From the NCBI GenBank assembly GCA_037443205.1, contig JBBIOU010000017.1, positions 1-64,000 of the forward strand: a stretch of DNA of 64,000 bases. Direction: 5' to 3'. The notes under the pieces are model-generated. The model ran no database searches, was not told the origin of the DNA, and was given only the letters and a program-made list of their open reading frames with translations. The stretch comes from JBBIOU01 sp037443205. GTDB lineage: Bacteria; Bacteroidota; Bacteroidia; Flavobacteriales_D; UBA2798. Made by a program: the position numbers and the translations under genes. Positions 42,762 to 52,163 of the stretch are shown one piece after another; position 1 is the stretch's first letter; each line of letters starts with the position of its first letter.

Positions 42762-44414
42762 ATGAACCAAACCCTTAAGCTTTATCTTTCTTGTTCACTA
42801 TTTACACTCTTTTTAACAAACATTTATTCGCAAGGCCAGATTCATGGTAATTTTCAGGTAATTGCTCAAACTTACGATAAAGACTCCTTAATCGGGGCTA
42901 ATGCTGCACAGGAAAAAATGCTTATGAACGGATTTTGCAACCTGATATATACAAATAAAGATTTTACAGCCGGCATACGTTACGAAACCTACCTAAACGT
43001 ATTGCAAGGATTTCCGAATGGGTACAAAGGCACCGGCATACCCTATCGTTTTGCACAATACCGCAAAGAACAATTTGACATTACAGTTGGCTCTTTTTAT
43101 GAGCAATTTGGCAGCGGAATGATTTTACGTGCCTACGAAGAGCGAATGTTAGGCTATGATAATGCCTTTGAGGGATTAAGGGTAAAGATAAACCCATACA
43201 AAGGTATCTATCTTAAAAGTTTATATGGTAAACAACGATTATTTATGGGATACGGCCCGGGTATAGTTAGAGGCATTGATGGAGAAATTTCAGTAAACGA
43301 ATTATTAGACACCTTGCTTTCTGCAAATTTTCCGCAAATTACTTTGGGCGGAAGTTTTGTTAGCCGCTATCAAGATCCTACCGACTTAACTTATATTCTT
43401 CCGGCCAATGTAGGCTCCTGGGCATACAGGGTAAATATAGCTTATAAAGACTTTAACCTATTTACCGAATATGTATACAAAATTAACGACCCTTCGGCTG
43501 ATAATAATTTTATATACAAACCCGGTCAAGGCTTTTTAACTACCCTTTCATACGCCACAAATATTAAAAACGGTGATGGATTAGGTATTTTAGCAGGATA
43601 TAAATACGTAGATAATTTAAGCTTCCGCAGCGATATTCGCGAGGGCTTACAAAATCTGTTTATTAACTATATGCCCGCATTAACCAAACCCCATACCTAC
43701 AACCTGGCTGCAACACTGTATCCGTATGCCACACAACCTTTAGGCGAATGGGCATTGCAAGGAGAGTTGTTTTACAAATTTAAAAAAGGCAGCGCCTTAG
43801 GCGGAAAATACGGAACTCAAATCACAATAAACGCCTCAACAGCTTATGGTATCCACAAAGAACCGCTTAATGATTTAAGCACCACCAGACAAGGCTATAA
43901 AGCCCGGATATTCAAGAAAGATTCTACACTCTATTTCAGTGATATAAATGTAGAGATTCGCAAAAAAATATCCGAAAAATTTAAATTCGTTTTGATGTAT
44001 TTAAACATTGCCTATAATATGGAAGTAGTGCAAGGTCTTGGTGGTAAACCCATGGTTTTTGCTGATATATACATTGCGGATTTGAACTATAAAATAAATA
44101 AAAAACACAATTTACGATTAGAACTTCAAGCCTTGCAAACCAAACAAGATCAGGGCGACTGGGCAACGGTTTTACTCGAATACACGGTTTCACCCCATTG
44201 GTTTGTTGCGGTTTTAGACCAATATAATTACGGCAATAAGTTAGATTACAAACGCCTGCATTACCCCTATTACACTTTTGGCTATATCAACGGTTCAAAC
44301 AGAATTTCTATAGGATACGGTAAACAGCGTGCCGGTTTATTTTGCGTTGGCGGAGTATGCAGACCCGTTCCTGCATCAAACGGATTAACCGTTACTATTA
44401 CAAGCAGTTTTTAA
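42762..44414 (+). CDS. Outer-membrane barrel-like protein (DUF6029 type)
   Basis: 550 residues, signal peptide ending NIYSQ-G. The rest is strand-rich (IHGNFQVIAQTYD, GIRYETYLNVLQGF, ITVGSFYEQFGSGMILRAYE, YLKSLYGKQRLF) and ends GLTVTITSSF with terminal Phe, so it is an outer-membrane barrel. I recall this family as DUF6029, found next to Omp28 and TlpA-like genes in Bacteroidota. It lies between the TlpA-like and Omp28 lipoprotein genes, which points to a joint role. Confidence 0.78.
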   Translation: MNQTLKLYLSCSLFTLFLTNIYSQGQIHGNFQVIAQTYDKDSLIGANAAQEKMLMNGFCNLIYTNKDFTAGIRYETYLNVLQGFPNGYKGTGIPYRFAQYRKEQFDITVGSFYEQFGSGMILRAYEERMLGYDNAFEGLRVKINPYKGIYLKSLYGKQRLFMGYGPGIVRGIDGEISVNELLDTLLSANFPQITLGGSFVSRYQDPTDLTYILPANVGSWAYRVNIAYKDFNLFTEYVYKINDPSADNNFIYKPGQGFLTTLSYATNIKNGDGLGILAGYKYVDNLSFRSDIREGLQNLFINYMPALTKPHTYNLAATLYPYATQPLGEWALQGELFYKFKKGSALGGKYGTQITINASTAYGIHKEPLNDLSTTRQGYKARIFKKDSTLYFSDINVEIRKKISEKFKFVLMYLNIAYNMEVVQGLGGKPMVFADIYIADLNYKINKKHNLRLELQALQTKQDQGDWATVLLEYTVSPHWFVAVLDQYNYGNKLDYKRLHYPYYTFGYINGSNRISIGYGKQRAGLFCVGGVCRPVPASNGLTVTITSSF

Positions 44415-44426
44415 TATATTTGTAAT

Positions 44427-45317
44427 ATGATACGTCATAAATTATTAGCCATTTTAGCAATCAGCCTCGGGATATTTGGCTGTAACTATGTTAAAGAGCC
44501 TTTTCCGCCTGCCCAACCGGTTGCCGATTGTCCTGTTCCGGCTTTCGATAGTGCAGCAGGAACACCACAAAAAAATGTTTTATTTGAAGAGTTTACCGGA
44601 CACCAATGCGGAAACTGCCCCGGCTCAACCTTATTTGCCAACACTACCCTAAAAAATCAATTCGGAGACCGAATGATTATCGTATCCATACATGCAGGTA
44701 CACTTGCCGAACCCGAACCTCCCGGCACAGGTAAATTTGAAACTGATTTCAGAACAACACAAGGCGATGCCTATAACACTTCTTTTGGTGTTACTGTTGT
44801 TCCGATTGCTCTTATTGACCGAAGCGACAACTCCGGTTTATATCCTTATTACAGACCCCAATGGCAAAATGCTATTGACCAACAATTAAATAAACCTTTA
44901 GAAGTAAATCTAAAATTAAAACTGGTTTATGATAATAACACACAAAAACTATGTGCTTTTACTGAGGCCGAATTTCTAACTAATAAATCAGGAAACTTTA
45001 ATACCTGTATATACATTGTGGAAGACAGTATAATTGATTGGCAAAAAAACTATGCCGGTACCGGAGACCCCAATTACCCTACCGGAGATGTAAGCAATTA
45101 TGTTCATAAACACGTATTCAGAACCACCATCGGAAACACATGGGGTTTGCAAACTGCTTCTGGAAATATTTTAGCCGGTGATAAATTTGTTAATACATTT
45201 GCTTTTGATTTTACCGGTAAAAACTGGAATAAAAACAAGATACACATTGTTGCCTATATTTATGATGATGCAACAAAAGAAGTATTACAAACTGTTGAAA
45301 AACGTTTGATTGAATAG
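44427..45317 (+). CDS. Omp28-related lipoprotein with CxxC motif
   Basis: 296 residues. Lipoprotein signal with lipobox LGIFGC (C19). The thioredoxin-like domain starts VLFEEFTGHQCGNCPG (C61 and C64), followed by GVTVVPIALIDRSD with the cis-Pro site. The C-terminal half is a beta sandwich ending VLQTVEKRLIE. Omp28 proteins are surface or outer-membrane lipoproteins of Bacteroidota of unclear function. A TATATTTG box (44415-44422) ends 4 bases before the ATG, so it may also have its own, nearly leaderless transcript. Confidence 0.85.
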   Translation: MIRHKLLAILAISLGIFGCNYVKEPFPPAQPVADCPVPAFDSAAGTPQKNVLFEEFTGHQCGNCPGSTLFANTTLKNQFGDRMIIVSIHAGTLAEPEPPGTGKFETDFRTTQGDAYNTSFGVTVVPIALIDRSDNSGLYPYYRPQWQNAIDQQLNKPLEVNLKLKLVYDNNTQKLCAFTEAEFLTNKSGNFNTCIYIVEDSIIDWQKNYAGTGDPNYPTGDVSNYVHKHVFRTTIGNTWGLQTASGNILAGDKFVNTFAFDFTGKNWNKNKIHIVAYIYDDATKEVLQTVEKRLIE

Positions 45318-45327
45318 CTATTTTTAG

Positions 45328-46005
45328 ATGCTTGGCCATTTATTTGAATTATTTTTCCCGGATAATTGCGCAGGTTGTAAATCACCTTTATTTAAAAACG
45401 AACATACCATTTGTACCAAATGCCTGGCAAACTTACCTTATACAGATTATATTAATTATGCCGACAACCCCGTTGCAAAAATATTTTGGGGAAAATTAAA
45501 AGTTGAAGCTGCGGCATCCTATTTACATTTTACAAAAACTACCACAGTACAAAAACTTTTGCATGAATTGAAATACAAAGGAAACAAACAAGTAGGACAT
45601 GTATTGGGTTACATGATGGGAAAAGAATTATTGAAAAATGAAATATTCGGTACTACCCAATACGTTATTCCAATTCCTTTACATCCGAAAAAAGAAAGAA
45701 AAAGAGGTTACAATCAGGCATGGTCTATAGCCCAGGGAATAGCCCATGCAATGAATATAGAAGCTTTGGAGCGTGCTGTTGTAAGAAATGTTTATACAGA
45801 AAGCCAAACAAAAAAAACGCGTTTCAAACGTTGGCAAAATGTTGAATCAATATTTTCAGTTAAAGAAAAAGATAAGTTAAAACATCAACATATTATATTG
45901 GTAGATGATGTAATAACTACCGGTTCGACCATGGAAGCATGTTTGCAGGAAATAATAAAAAACGAGGGTACCAAAGTAAGCGTTGCAGCCTTGGCTTCAG
46001 CATAG
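45328..46005 (+). CDS. comF: ComF family phosphoribosyltransferase-like protein
   Basis: 225 residues. N-terminal zinc finger CAGC...CTKC (C14, C17, C29, C32). The PRTase domain has YVIPIPLHPKKERKRGYNQA and the PRPP loop ILVDDVITTGSTMEAC. ComF is a cytoplasmic protein needed for natural transformation in several bacteria, where it helps single-stranded DNA entry. It is 10 bases after the Omp28 gene and converges with the aminotransferase gene with 2 bases between the stops. Confidence 0.9.
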   Translation: MLGHLFELFFPDNCAGCKSPLFKNEHTICTKCLANLPYTDYINYADNPVAKIFWGKLKVEAAASYLHFTKTTTVQKLLHELKYKGNKQVGHVLGYMMGKELLKNEIFGTTQYVIPIPLHPKKERKRGYNQAWSIAQGIAHAMNIEALERAVVRNVYTESQTKKTRFKRWQNVESIFSVKEKDKLKHQHIILVDDVITTGSTMEACLQEIIKNEGTKVSVAALASA

Positions 46006-46007
46006 CA

Positions 46008-47231
46008 TTAAACAGCTTTTTCTAATTTTTTAACAGCGGTTTTTCGGGGATATACTTTTAGAGCTTCACTCAAGCATCTTAAAGCGTTTTGCAATGATTC
46101 GGTATTTAAAACATAAGCCAACCTGACTTCCTGAACACCTAAACCTTTGGTAGCATAAAATCCGGTAGCCGGAGCCATCATAACTGTTTGGCTTTGATAT
46201 TCAAATTCCTGTAACATCCATTGACAAAAATTATCGGCATGGTCAATCGGAAATTTAGCCATGGCATAAAATGCCCCTCCGGGAGTTGGACATATCACTC
46301 CTTCAATATTTCTCAATCCCTCCACTAAAATATTTCTTCTTTTTACATATTCATTTATTACTGTATCAAAATAAGATTGAGGAGTATTTAACGCTGCTTC
46401 CGAAGCAATTTGTCCTAAAGTTGGCGGACTTAATCTGGCTTGTCCAAACTTTAAGGCTGCCGCCATAATTTCTTTGTTTCTCGAAATTAATGCCCCTATT
46501 CTTACTCCGCACATACTATAACGCTTAGAAACCGAATCAACCAAAACAACATTATTTTCTATACCTTCTAAATTCAGAGCGGAATAAGGTGTTGCACCGT
46601 CATAACAAAATTCACGATACACTTCATCGGCAAATAAAAATAAATCGTGTTTTTTAACTATATCACGTAATGCGTAAAGTTCTTCTTTTGCATATAAATA
46701 TCCTGTTGGGTTACCCGGATTGCTTATTAAAATTCCTTTTGTTTTAGGCGTAATTAATTTCTCAAATTCCTCGATGGGAGGCAAAGCATAACCGTTTTCT
46801 ATGTAAGATGTAACAGGTATTACTTTTACTCCGGCCATTAAAGCAAAACTATTGTAATTGGCATAAAACGGTTCGGGTATAATAATCTCATCACCGGGGT
46901 TAAAACAGGTCATAAAACCAATTACCAGAGCTTCCGAACCACCGCAGGTAATTATAATATCTTCAAAGTTTAAGTGTATATTAAATTTTTCGTAATACTT
47001 TGCCAAGCCTTTGCGATAGCTTTCAAAGCCTGCACTATGGCTGTATTCTATAACTTTTATATGGGTATTTTTAATAGCATTCAATGCAGTTTCAGGAGTT
47101 TCTATGTCGGGTTGCCCGATGTTGAGATGATATACTTTTTTTCCTGCTTTTTTAGCCGCTTCTGCGTATGGCACTAATTTTCTGATGGGTGATGCCGGCA
47201 TAAATACCGCTTTTTCTGAAATACTGGGCAT
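46008..47231 (-). CDS. Class I/II aminotransferase (AspC-like)
   Basis: 407 residues. Fold-type I motifs: LNIGQPDIETPE, TCGGSEALVIGF (phosphate site), ISNPGNPTGYLY, FADEVYREF, PLP lysine in VDSVSKRYSMCGVRIG, and C-terminal Arg in VRLAYVL. It transfers amino groups between amino and keto acids, probably aspartate/aromatic type. The substrate cannot be fixed. A monocistronic minus-strand gene. Confidence 0.9.
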   Translation of the reverse strand: MPSISEKAVFMPASPIRKLVPYAEAAKKAGKKVYHLNIGQPDIETPETALNAIKNTHIKVIEYSHSAGFESYRKGLAKYYEKFNIHLNFEDIIITCGGSEALVIGFMTCFNPGDEIIIPEPFYANYNSFALMAGVKVIPVTSYIENGYALPPIEEFEKLITPKTKGILISNPGNPTGYLYAKEELYALRDIVKKHDLFLFADEVYREFCYDGATPYSALNLEGIENNVVLVDSVSKRYSMCGVRIGALISRNKEIMAAALKFGQARLSPPTLGQIASEAALNTPQSYFDTVINEYVKRRNILVEGLRNIEGVICPTPGGAFYAMAKFPIDHADNFCQWMLQEFEYQSQTVMMAPATGFYATKGLGVQEVRLAYVLNTESLQNALRCLSEALKVYPRKTAVKKLEKAV

Positions 47232-47417
47232 ATTTTATTATTTATTACGCAAATATACATGGTTACAAACAATAATTTCTGAAACAAATTAATTTATTGC
47301 TTTTGCCGGATAAATAATAGCATGATTTTTAACAAATAATTATGCAAGCATAATAATAAAATACTTAATTTAGTGCGCTGTTATATTTTCTGTACTAATA
47401 ATTTATTATTGTATTTT

Positions 47418-47867
47418 ATGAAACCACAAGAAACTATAGACTTTTATTTACGCTGGGCATGGCATAGTATTGCACGCCTATACAATGATGAGGCCGAAAA
47501 ACATGGTTTAACCATGTCTAACGGATACGTATTATTAAACATTGACATTCGAGAAGGTACACCATCAACCAAACTCGGCCCTAAAATGGGGATGGAACCC
47601 AGAAGCCTGACCAGAACACTTAAAAATATGGAGGATCAAGGTCTTATCTATAGAAAAACCGATAAAAAAGATAAACGCATGGTTAGAATCATGCTAAGCG
47701 ACCTGGGTAAAAAAAAGAGGGAGATTGCAAAAAAATCTGTAATTGCTTTTAATGAATATGTACAATCTAAGTTAAACACTGAAGAATTAGATGCTTTTTT
47801 TCGTGTGATGGAAAAAATTAATCACTTGTTAAAACAGGAAACACATGAAAACTTTTTTAAGAAATAA
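47418..47867 (+). CDS. MarR-family transcription regulator of the fad operon
   Basis: 149 residues from the ATG at 47418 (MKPQETIDFYLRWAWHSIAR); earlier codons look non-coding. Winged-helix core: STKLGPKMGMEPRSLTRTLK is the recognition region, followed by the wing DKKDKRMVRIMLSDLG, with dimer helices at both ends. It stands 20 bases before the fadN-like gene and is probably an acyl-CoA or fatty-acid sensitive repressor of the operon and of itself. The ligand is inferred from context only. Confidence 0.85.
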   Translation: MKPQETIDFYLRWAWHSIARLYNDEAEKHGLTMSNGYVLLNIDIREGTPSTKLGPKMGMEPRSLTRTLKNMEDQGLIYRKTDKKDKRMVRIMLSDLGKKKREIAKKSVIAFNEYVQSKLNTEELDAFFRVMEKINHLLKQETHENFFKK

Positions 47868-47887
47868 TTTTACAAAATATTAAAACT

Positions 47888-50269
47888 ATGTCTCACTACA
47901 AACACATTAAAAAAGTTGCCGTTTTAGGTTCAGGAGTAATGGGTTCACGCATTGCCTGCCATTTTGCAAATATTGGTGTAGAAGTTATTTTATTGGATAT
48001 TGTTCCAAAAGATGCACCTGCTGATAATAAAGCTGCACGCAATAAAATTGTAAACGATGCATTGCAGTTTGCACTAAAATCAAACCCCTCGCCTATTTAT
48101 CGCAAAAGTTTTGCACGACTAATAACTACCGGAAATTTTGAAGACGATTTCCAAAAAATTAACGATTGCGACTGGGTAATTGAAGTGGTGGTTGAACGCT
48201 TAGATATAAAACAACAAATATTTGAAAAAGTAGATAAATACCGCAAACAAGGTTCTATTGTAAGTTCTAATACTTCCGGTATTCCTATTCACATGATGTT
48301 GGAAGGAAGAAGTGATGATTTTAAAAAACATTTCTGCGGTACACACTTCTTTAATCCTCCTCGCTATTTAAGATTATTGGAAATTATTCCTACGCCTCAA
48401 TCATCGCCAGAAATGATTGACTTCTTAATGTCGTACGGAGAAAAATATTTAGGAAAAACAACGGTACTATGTAAAGACACTCCTGCATTTATTGCCAATA
48501 GAATTGGGGTTTATGGTATTATGGCTTTATTCCATTTGGTTGAAAAAATGGAATTAACCGTTGAGGAAGTAGATAAGCTAACAGGCCCTGTTTTAGGAAG
48601 ACCAAAATCTGCTACATTCCGTACCTGCGATGTGGTGGGTATGGATACACTTGTTCATGTAGCAAATGGTTTAAAACAAAACTGCCCACATGATGAAGCA
48701 AAAGCCTTGTTTGAATTGCCCGGCTATGTTTCAAAAATGATTGAAAAAAATTGGTTTGGTGATAAATCAGGACAAGGATTTTACAAAAAAGTGAAGAAAG
48801 ACGGCAAGAGTGAAATCTTAGCATTAAACCTTAAAACATTAGAATACACTCCATCGCAAAAAGTAAAATTTGCTACGCTGGAACAAACCAAAACCATTGA
48901 TAACCTTCGTGACAGAATGAAGGTATTAATATCAGGGAAAGATAAAGCCGGTGATTTTTATCGTGCCATGTTTTTTGGTTTGTTTCAATACGTTTCTAAC
49001 CGTATTCCCGAAATAAGCGATGAACTTTATAAAATAGACGATGCCATGAAAGCCGGCTTTGGCTGGGAAATAGGCCCGTTTGAAACCTGGGATGCCATTG
49101 GAGTTGAAGAAACCCTTAAACACATGGAAGCAAACAATTGTAAGCCTGCACAGTGGGTTTACGATATGTTGGCTGCCGGTAATAAATCTTTCTATAAAAT
49201 AGAAAAAGGACAAAAAGCATATTACGACATTCCCTCAAAATCCTATAAAACTATTCCGGGAACAGAACAATTTATATTGCTTGATAATTTGCGTAGCGAT
49301 AAAATTGTTTGGAAAAACAGCGGCACTACCCTATTCGATATTGGCGATGGAATTTTAAATCTTGAATTCCATACTAAAATGAATACCATTGGTGGCGAAG
49401 TAATTGAAGGTATAAACAAAGCTATTGATATTGCCGAAAAATCTTACAAAGGTTTGGTAATTTCAAACGAAGGGCAAAATTTTTCGGCAGGAGCTAATTT
49501 AGGAATGGTATTTATGATGGCCGTAGAACAAGAATATGATGAATTAGATTTTGCCGTGCGTGCATTCCAAAATGCAACCATGAGAGCGCGCTACTCATCT
49601 ATTCCTGTAGTGGTAGCACCACACGGATTAACCTTAGGCGGTGGCTGCGAATTATGTTTGCATGCCGATGCAGTAGTTGCACATGCAGAAACATATATGG
49701 GATTAGTTGAATTTGGAGTTGGTGTAATTCCCGGTGGTGGTGGCACCAAAGAATTTGCATTGCGTTTATCAGACGAATTAAAAGAAGGTGATTTGGAATT
49801 AAATCAATTGCGCAATCGCTTCTTAACCATTGGACAGGCTAAAGTTTCAACATCAGCTTACGAAGCATTTGATTTAGGATATTTAAGACCCGGTATTGAT
49901 AAAGTTGTTGTTTCCAGAAACAGATTACTTGCCGAAGCCAAAGCCGAATGTTTACGCATAGCAGAAAAAGGATACACCCAACCTGCACCGCGAAAAGATA
50001 TTCGCATATTAGGAAATCAGGCCATGGGATTAATTTATGTGGGAGCTAATTCCATGCGCAGCGGAAATTACATTAGCGACCATGATCAAAAAATTTCTGA
50101 AATGTTAGGTTATGTAATGTGCGGTGGCGATTTATCGCAACCAACATTAGTAAGCGAACAATATTTATTAGACCTTGAACGCGAAGCCTTTGTTAAACTT
50201 TGTGCCGAGAGAAAAACATTAGAGCGCATGCAAAGTATTTTAACAGGTGGTAAAGTGCTTAGAAATTAA
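47888..50269 (+). CDS. fadN: 3-hydroxyacyl-CoA dehydrogenase/enoyl-CoA hydratase, FadN type
   Basis: 793 residues. The dehydrogenase half comes first: NAD motif AVLGSGVMGSRIACHFANIG, VEVVVERLDIK, SNTSGIP and HFFNPPRYLRLLEIIP. The hydratase half is C-terminal (about 480-720): FSAGANLG oxyanion loop, LGGGCELCLHADAVVAHAE and catalytic Glu in GLVEFGVGVIPGGGG. This domain order and length match Bacillus FadN, not FadB/FadJ, which have the hydratase first. It catalyses two steps of beta-oxidation in the cytoplasm. First enzyme gene of the operon. Confidence 0.9.
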   Translation: MSHYKHIKKVAVLGSGVMGSRIACHFANIGVEVILLDIVPKDAPADNKAARNKIVNDALQFALKSNPSPIYRKSFARLITTGNFEDDFQKINDCDWVIEVVVERLDIKQQIFEKVDKYRKQGSIVSSNTSGIPIHMMLEGRSDDFKKHFCGTHFFNPPRYLRLLEIIPTPQSSPEMIDFLMSYGEKYLGKTTVLCKDTPAFIANRIGVYGIMALFHLVEKMELTVEEVDKLTGPVLGRPKSATFRTCDVVGMDTLVHVANGLKQNCPHDEAKALFELPGYVSKMIEKNWFGDKSGQGFYKKVKKDGKSEILALNLKTLEYTPSQKVKFATLEQTKTIDNLRDRMKVLISGKDKAGDFYRAMFFGLFQYVSNRIPEISDELYKIDDAMKAGFGWEIGPFETWDAIGVEETLKHMEANNCKPAQWVYDMLAAGNKSFYKIEKGQKAYYDIPSKSYKTIPGTEQFILLDNLRSDKIVWKNSGTTLFDIGDGILNLEFHTKMNTIGGEVIEGINKAIDIAEKSYKGLVISNEGQNFSAGANLGMVFMMAVEQEYDELDFAVRAFQNATMRARYSSIPVVVAPHGLTLGGGCELCLHADAVVAHAETYMGLVEFGVGVIPGGGGTKEFALRLSDELKEGDLELNQLRNRFLTIGQAKVSTSAYEAFDLGYLRPGIDKVVVSRNRLLAEAKAECLRIAEKGYTQPAPRKDIRILGNQAMGLIYVGANSMRSGNYISDHDQKISEMLGYVMCGGDLSQPTLVSEQYLLDLEREAFVKLCAERKTLERMQSILTGGKVLRN

Positions 50270-50280
50270 TTTGTGTTTTG

Positions 50281-50763
50281 ATGGAATATCTTAAACTATT
50301 TTCAAAACTGCAAGAACAAAAAGTACGCTATTTAATTTGTGGCGGACTAGCAGTAAACATATATGGTATTCCAAGAATGACAGCTGATATTGACTTGTTG
50401 TTAGATTTTACTGAACAAAATTTATTGGCTTTTGAAAATGTTATGAATGAAATTGGATACAAACCTACTCTTCCAATAAAATTAAGTTCATTATTTGATT
50501 TTGATAAAAGAAAATTATTGAAAGAAGATAAAAATTTGATAGCATTTTCATTTTTTAATCACGAAAATAACTTAATGAGTATAGATGTATTATTAGACTT
50601 GCCAATAACATTTGAATTATTATGGAAAAACAAAACAAAAAGAAAGTTTGAAACAACAGAAGTGTACCTAGTAAGTGTAGATGATTTAATTATATTAAAA
50701 GAATATTCAGGAAGAGAACAAGACATACAAGATATTATTTATTTAAAACAATATAAAAAATGA
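50281..50763 (+). CDS. Nucleotidyltransferase-fold protein (AbiEii/DUF6036-like)
   Basis: 160 residues from the ATG at 50281. The N-terminal part has YLICGGLAVNIYGIPRMTADIDLLLDF: a GG loop followed by D-x-D, the active-site signature of the DNA polymerase beta-like nucleotidyltransferases. A later conserved part is VYLVSVDDLIILKEYSGREQDIQDI. Such proteins are often toxins or modifiers in two-gene modules with a small partner, which here follows with an ATGA overlap. Codon use is more AT-rich than in the fad genes on both sides. Inserted between fadN and fadA. Substrate unknown. Confidence 0.8.
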   Translation: MEYLKLFSKLQEQKVRYLICGGLAVNIYGIPRMTADIDLLLDFTEQNLLAFENVMNEIGYKPTLPIKLSSLFDFDKRKLLKEDKNLIAFSFFNHENNLMSIDVLLDLPITFELLWKNKTKRKFETTEVYLVSVDDLIILKEYSGREQDIQDIIYLKQYKK

Positions 50764-50942
50764 CTGCAAAAGGTTTTAAATATTTTGTTTCCAAAGAACA
50801 AGTCATTGCGCACCAACAAAGAAGTGTTAAAGAAATTTTGCAATGGCTACATGAAACAAACTATTTTTTGAAAAATGTTCAGAATGAAACAGAAAAAAAT
50901 ATCATGAAACAAATTAAAGAAAATCTTAATACTCAAATCTAA
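50760..50942 (+). CDS. Small partner protein of the nucleotidyltransferase
   Basis: 60 residues: MTAKGFKYFVSKEQVIAHQQ, RSVKEILQWLHETNYFLKN, then a charged helix. Overlaps the nucleotidyltransferase stop by 4 bases. The F-x-x-F-V-S-x-E-Q/D ... K-x-x-W-L-E/H-E-x-N pattern resembles small proteins I have seen beside similar nucleotidyltransferases in other phyla, so the pair looks like an antitoxin-type module. No biochemical role is established. Confidence 0.65.
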   Translation: MTAKGFKYFVSKEQVIAHQQRSVKEILQWLHETNYFLKNVQNETEKNIMKQIKENLNTQI

Positions 50943-50967
50943 CATCTCAAATCTAAATATTAAAACT

Positions 50968-52143
50968 ATGAATGCATATATTGTAGCCGGATACAGAACA
51001 GCAGTAGGAAAAGCCAACAGAGGTTATTTTCGTTTTACCCGACCTGATGACTTAGCAGCCGAAGTAATTAAACATTTAATGAATTCGCTGCCACAAATTG
51101 CGCATGACGAAGTAGATGATTTAATTGTTGGTAATGCCATGCCTGAAGCTGAGCAAGGTTTAAATTTTGCTCGTTTAATCTCTTTAATGTCGTTTAATAC
51201 CGATAAAGTTTCGGGCATGACCGTAAACCGCTATTGTGCATCAGGATTAGAAACCATTGCTATAGCTTCATCAAAAATTCATGCCGGATTAGCCGATTGT
51301 ATTATTGCAGGTGGTTCAGAATCGATGAGTTTAATACCTATGGGCGGTTGGAGAGTTATTCCTAATCCTAAAGTTGCCAAAGAACATCCTGATTGGTATT
51401 GGGGAATGGGTTTAACTGCTGAAGCCGTTGCCAAAGATTTTAACGTATCGCGCGAAGACCAGGATGCATTTTCATACAATTCGCACATGAAGGCCATTAA
51501 AGCTATTCAGGAAAATAAATTTGATAAAGAAATTGTACCGGTTACTGTTAAAGAAATTTTACTGGATGAAAATGGAAAAAAACAATCGCGTGAAATAATT
51601 GCTAAAGTAGATGAAGGTCCCCGAGCTGATACCAATATGGAAGCTTTGGCCAAACTAAAACCTGTATTCGCTGCCGATGGATGTGTAACAGCCGGTAACT
51701 CATCACAAACCAGTGATGGCGCTGCCTTTGTAATGGTAGTAAGCGAAGCTTTTTTGAAAAAACACAATTTAAAACCCATTGCTCGTTTAAAATCATTTGC
51801 TACTGCAGGAGTTGCACCGCGCATTATGGGAATTGGCCCCGTAGCAGCTATTCCTAAATCATTAAAATTAGCCGGATTAAAACAAGATGATATAGACTTA
51901 ATTGAACTTAACGAAGCATTTGCATCTCAATCGTTGGCCGTTATACGAGAATTAAATTTAAACCCCGAAATTGTAAATGTAAATGGAGGGGCAATTGCTT
52001 TAGGTCACCCGTTGGGTTGTTCGGGAGCAAAACTTACTGTACAAATAATAAACGAATTAAAGCGCAGAAACAAGAAATACGGGTTAGTAACCATGTGCGT
52101 TGGAACCGGACAAGGTGCTGCAGGAGTAATTGAAATATTATAG
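50968..52143 (+). CDS. fadA: Acetyl-CoA acyltransferase (3-ketoacyl-CoA thiolase)
   Basis: 391 residues, normal thiolase length. Nucleophile Cys in VNRYCASGLE (C90), NEAFASQS, GGAIALGHPLGCSGAK and second Cys in TMCVGTGQGAAGV. It cleaves 3-ketoacyl-CoA with CoA, the last step of each beta-oxidation cycle. It works with FadN and lies 25 bases after the inserted nucleotidyltransferase pair. Confidence 0.95.
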   Translation: MNAYIVAGYRTAVGKANRGYFRFTRPDDLAAEVIKHLMNSLPQIAHDEVDDLIVGNAMPEAEQGLNFARLISLMSFNTDKVSGMTVNRYCASGLETIAIASSKIHAGLADCIIAGGSESMSLIPMGGWRVIPNPKVAKEHPDWYWGMGLTAEAVAKDFNVSREDQDAFSYNSHMKAIKAIQENKFDKEIVPVTVKEILLDENGKKQSREIIAKVDEGPRADTNMEALAKLKPVFAADGCVTAGNSSQTSDGAAFVMVVSEAFLKKHNLKPIARLKSFATAGVAPRIMGIGPVAAIPKSLKLAGLKQDDIDLIELNEAFASQSLAVIRELNLNPEIVNVNGGAIALGHPLGCSGAKLTVQIINELKRRNKKYGLVTMCVGTGQGAAGVIEIL

Positions 52144-52163
52144 AACAAGAAAATTACTAAACT

